A model generated the notes under the pieces. That model did not search any database and had not been told where the DNA came from. It saw nothing but the letters and a program-made list of their open reading frames with translations. A program made the translations under genes and the position numbers. A stretch of 64,000 bases of DNA from Megamerina dolium (taxonomy: Eukaryota; Arthropoda; Insecta; Diptera; Megamerinidae): contig OY978525.1 of assembly GCA_963854835.1 (NCBI GenBank), positions 103,703,917 through 103,767,916 of the forward strand. The letters are read 5' to 3'. Positions 61,375 through 64,000 of the stretch are shown piece after piece. Numbering within the stretch: the first letter of the stretch is position 1; the number at the start of each line of letters is the position of its first letter.

Positions 61375-61685
61375 AGCTTCTTTTCCATTGCTGTTGTGCG
61401 TGTTAAATTTTGGACAGTATTAGAACGAACCTACTTATTTTAGCCCGTTCCGAAGGGCAGAAATCTTGCTACATCACTTTTTCTAAGCTTTGCCAAAGAG
61501 TTCTTTTAGAAGCTTTTTCATGGCAAATTGTTACTGTCGGAAGAATTGCCAATTGCTTGCTGAAAGCAGGGTACCGTTCGAAAAAAAATCTTTTCGATAT
61601 TAAATTTGTTATGCTTCAGCCGGGGATTGAACCCACGACCTACATATCAGAATACCAACACACTAACCACTGAGCTACGGCACCC
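61375..61685 (-). mobile_element. tRNA-derived SINE, copy L, 3' truncated
   Basis: Minus copy lacking the terminal hairpin and tail; it begins at GCTTCTTTTCCATTGCTG. The body and head are present to GAGCTACGGCACCC. The internal hairpin is damaged (GCTTGCTGAAAGCAGG). The B-box complement GGGGATTGAACCC is intact. It abuts a small inverted-repeat element at 61691. Confidence 0.9.
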
Positions 61686-61690
61686 ATTAA

Positions 61691-61825
61691 GTTATATGTA
61701 TGTAGTTAAAATTGAGATTACACTTAACGTAGAATCGACTTGGTTAACATATATCCCATACAAAATTCTGACAAAAAGCCGATTCTAATTTACGATTATC
61801 TTAATTTTGACTATAACTACGGGCC
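61691..61825. mobile_element. Small MITE-like inverted-repeat element, copy 2
   Basis: The right end, read in reverse complement, is GGCCCGTAGTTATAGTCAAA. The left arm has GTAGTTAAAATTGAGATTAC, and both arms carry AGAATCGRCTT further in. It matches the family at 7559-7691 in its terminal GTTATAGTCAAA. No coding capacity. Confidence 0.5.
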
Positions 61826-62071
61826 AATATGTTTTCTAATATTCTATAAAAACTTACTTAATACAATTCAGAACAATTCCATTGATCACTGTACCTACAC
61901 GAAGTTGCTGCTGTTGCTGACCAAAGCATTTATTTTACATATAAATATGTGTATGTACTCAGTATGACAATGGTGGACTAGTACAGCATGTGATGAGAAA
62001 TAGGAGTTTCTTGATGTTGTTGTTTATACGGATGTATGCATATGTACACACAAACACACACACACATATAC

Positions 62072-62076
<5 letters not shown>

Positions 62077-62132
<56 letters not shown>

Positions 62133-62134
62133 CA

Positions 62135-62222
<88 letters not shown>

Positions 62223-62240
62223 CATATTTATATATATACA

Positions 62241-62314
<74 letters not shown>
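62077..62314. repeat. Long (TA)n microsatellite with TTTATA and CATA interruptions
   Basis: About 240 bp of AT dinucleotides following a (CA)n start near 62047-62066. TTTATATA and TACATA interruptions occur mainly in the middle. Long IYIYIY frames across it are artefacts. Confidence 0.97.
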
Positions 62315-62318
<4 letters not shown>

Positions 62319-62411
62319 ATTATTAGTATTAAGTGCAGATATATAAAATATCGACCGTTATGAAAATGAAACAACAGTATATAAATTCAAGAATAAAAAC
62401 ACATATACATA

Positions 62412-63865
62412 CAGTGGCTCCCAGCTTATTTCGTACAGTGACAGTTTAAAAATTGCTGCAGTCGTAATTCCTAATATAGCAAAAATTTGAACAAAATATA
62501 AATGCCATTTTAGAAAGGAAGGTTTGTTTTTTATTTTCCAAAATTTACTTTTTCAAAATTTTAGTGTTTGACACTATAAAAAAATAAAATAAGAAAAAAA
62601 TAGGAAAATTCATGTCACAGCTTATTTCGTACAGTCTCTTTAAGTTCAAACTAAAAACAAAGTAAGTTGATTTTAATATTTAGTTGACATCCCTTAGCGT
62701 TAATGACAGCCTGGAGTCTATTTGGCATTGAATCCACCAATTTTTGAGTGATGTCTGGTGTGATTTTTTTCCATTCTTCCATCAGTACCTTCTTTAGGTC
62801 TTGCTTATTAGAAATCTTGTGTGTTCTTATTTTATTGTCCAAAATAGACCAAAGATTTTCAATCACATTCATGTCAGGTGACTGTGGTGGTGGAGACATC
62901 AAGTGTGGGCAGTTCCAAATAAGCCAAGATTGCACAATCCCAGATTTATGTTTTGGGTCATTATCTTGGTAGTACCGAAATTCATCCCGCAAACCCAGTT
63001 TGTCTGCACTTTGAAGTAAATTGTTTTTCAGAATCTCGAGGTACTTCATTTTGTCCATTGTTTCCTCAATAAAAACCAATTCACCTACTCCGGCTGCTGA
63101 CATACAGGCCCAAACCATCACGCTACCGCCACCATGCTTCACTGTGGGCTTAAGGTTCTCCTTGTTTAGCTCGGTATTCGCTTTACGCCAAACATATGAC
63201 ATTCCGTCCGAGCCAAAAATATTAAACTTAGACTCATCCGCGAAAATAACGGTATTCCAGAACGCAGGAGTATTAATAATATGCTCTTTGGCGAAGTCAA
63301 GTCGGCGTTGTATATTCATTTTCGAAATGAATGGTTTCTTTCGGGCTACTCGACCGTTCAAGTCATGATTGCGCAGCACACGTCGGACAGTTTCAGCACT
63401 GGATGATTTTCCTATTTCACGCTGAACCTCTGCAGCCAACTTCGGAGCGGATAACTTTGGATTTTTCTTAATTTTTCGTACAATATAACGCTCGTCTGAA
63501 GCGTTGAAAATCTTATTAGGTGCTTCTCTGCCCTTGTTCTCCAACCGATTTTCGCGAACGAAGCGTTGAATGATGTATTGGACAGTTGAGGCACTTAAAT
63601 TTGTCATTTCAGCAATTTTTCGCACACTGACCTTTCCTAAAATGGTTAATTACCAGTTTACGCTGTTCCATCGTTGTACGACGACCCATAACGCTAAATG
63701 TTTAATTTACAGCACTTTAACTATTTAAAATAATAATAATAAAAATTGTTATAATAGTTAAAAAGGTCCAAAAACTCATACAATTCAAAAAAACTTTGTA
63801 ACTGCGCGGCAGAATGAAACTTACTTACATTGAAGTTTGTGTACGAAATAAGATGTGAGCTGAAA
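62412..63865 (-). mobile_element. Tc1-like transposon, near full length
   Basis: The outer ends share CTTATTTCGTACA in inverted orientation (62425-62437 and near 63840-63852). The flanking outermost bases differ more (CAGTGGCTCCCAG left). The 15-bp block CTTATTTCGTACAGT is repeated directly at 62621-62635, 196 bp inside the left end, an IR/DR-type arrangement; no inner repeat is seen at the right end. TA precedes the left end. The element carries one transposase frame with a single frameshift and is the youngest-looking autonomous-type transposon in the window. Confidence 0.88.
62651..63689 (-). pseudogene. Tc1-like transposase with one frameshift
   Basis: Tc1 transposases cut and paste the element at TA sites. 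The ATG at 63689 opens MGRRTTMEQRKLVINHFRKG, then a one-base frame change near 63630 shifts into the long frame VRKIAEMTNLSASTVQYIIQRF, which runs uninterrupted for 324 codons to 62651. The HTH region is followed by AETVRRVLRNHDLNGRVARKKPF, catalytic block FADESKFNIFGSDG, GGGSVMVWACMS, YYQDNDPKHKS and SPDMNVIENLW. Asp in QDN to Glu in IEN are separated by 34 residues, so DD34E is intact. The end QAVINAKG is standard. The frameshift removes the first HTH from the main frame. It may be real or a sequencing error. Confidence 0.92.
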
Positions 63866-64000
63866 ATCAGCTGATCAATAGTTTTTCTCTCTTGCATGAC
63901 AAAAAGAACAATTTTTGGGGTTCCCCGTTTTCTTATTAGGTTTACTAAACACATACATAGACATCTACATTCAAAACTTATTGATAAGTTTTTTAGTTTC

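Noticed and set aside
63021..63368. 115-codon plus-strand ORF
   Set aside because: Antisense shadow of the Tc1-like transposase.

Overview
The window looks like nuclear DNA of a higher fly. It is strongly AT-rich and full of short TATGTA/ACATACATATG-type simple sequence. The only host gene I can support has small spliced introns and arthropod-style core promoter elements. The transposon complement (mariner, Tc1, PIF/Harbinger, Jockey-like and other non-LTR remnants, and a tRNA-derived SINE) is what is found in tephritid and related dipterans. Tephritid origin is an inference from overall feel, not proven.

Host gene: one three-exon alkaline phosphatase gene on the + strand (49168..51374). It encodes a predicted 516-residue secreted enzyme with a signal-peptide exon, all visible metal ligands and the phosphoserine site, a plausible initiator/TATA-like element upstream, and AATAAA downstream. 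A possible alternative signal-peptide exon lies about 3.5 kb upstream (about 45650). Nothing else in the window looks like a living host gene.

Repeats dominate the rest. (1) At least eleven full or partial copies of one tRNA-derived SINE of about 330-350 bp (5.0, 10.8, 11.4, 14.2, 23.0, 25.1, 48.0, 54.3, 54.75/55.25, 54.9, 61.0-61.7 kb). It has A and B boxes, a conserved internal hairpin, a 3' terminal hairpin that is a UUCG or UUUG tetraloop, and an ATTTATTTA-type tail. Several copies keep target-site duplications, and copies are nested in a MITE, in a Harbinger remnant and in another SINE. (2) IS630-Tc1-mariner elements: a near-complete Tc1-like element at the right end (62412..63865, one frameshift), internally deleted mariners with intact inverted repeats (21504..22379, 39868..40662, 41803..42566), decayed copies (6.8, 17.0, 27.8, 52.7 kb), an older Tc1-like element (25.6-26.7 kb), another family at 31.65-32.83 kb, and a fragment at 4.8 kb. 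(3) PIF/Harbinger: a dead HARBI-like transposase (47.2-47.8 kb) and two non-autonomous elements flanked by TTA duplications (14002..14787 and 61097..61269). For the second, a tandem duplicate supplies the empty site. (4) Non-LTR remnants at 1.4-1.9, 8.8-9.6, 34.1-35.2, 37.0-37.9, 39.5-39.7 and 44.9-45.1 kb. (5) Three long (TA)n tracts, one grown directly from a SINE tail.

Remaining stretches are AT-rich intergenic sequence with no supportable gene, stated interval by interval. No CRISPR array, rRNA, functional tRNA or bacterial-type operon is present. The most interesting signals are the SINE family (its RNA hairpins, its B-box-less copy with a perfect target duplication, and its 5'-extended copy) and the cleanly delimited non-autonomous elements.
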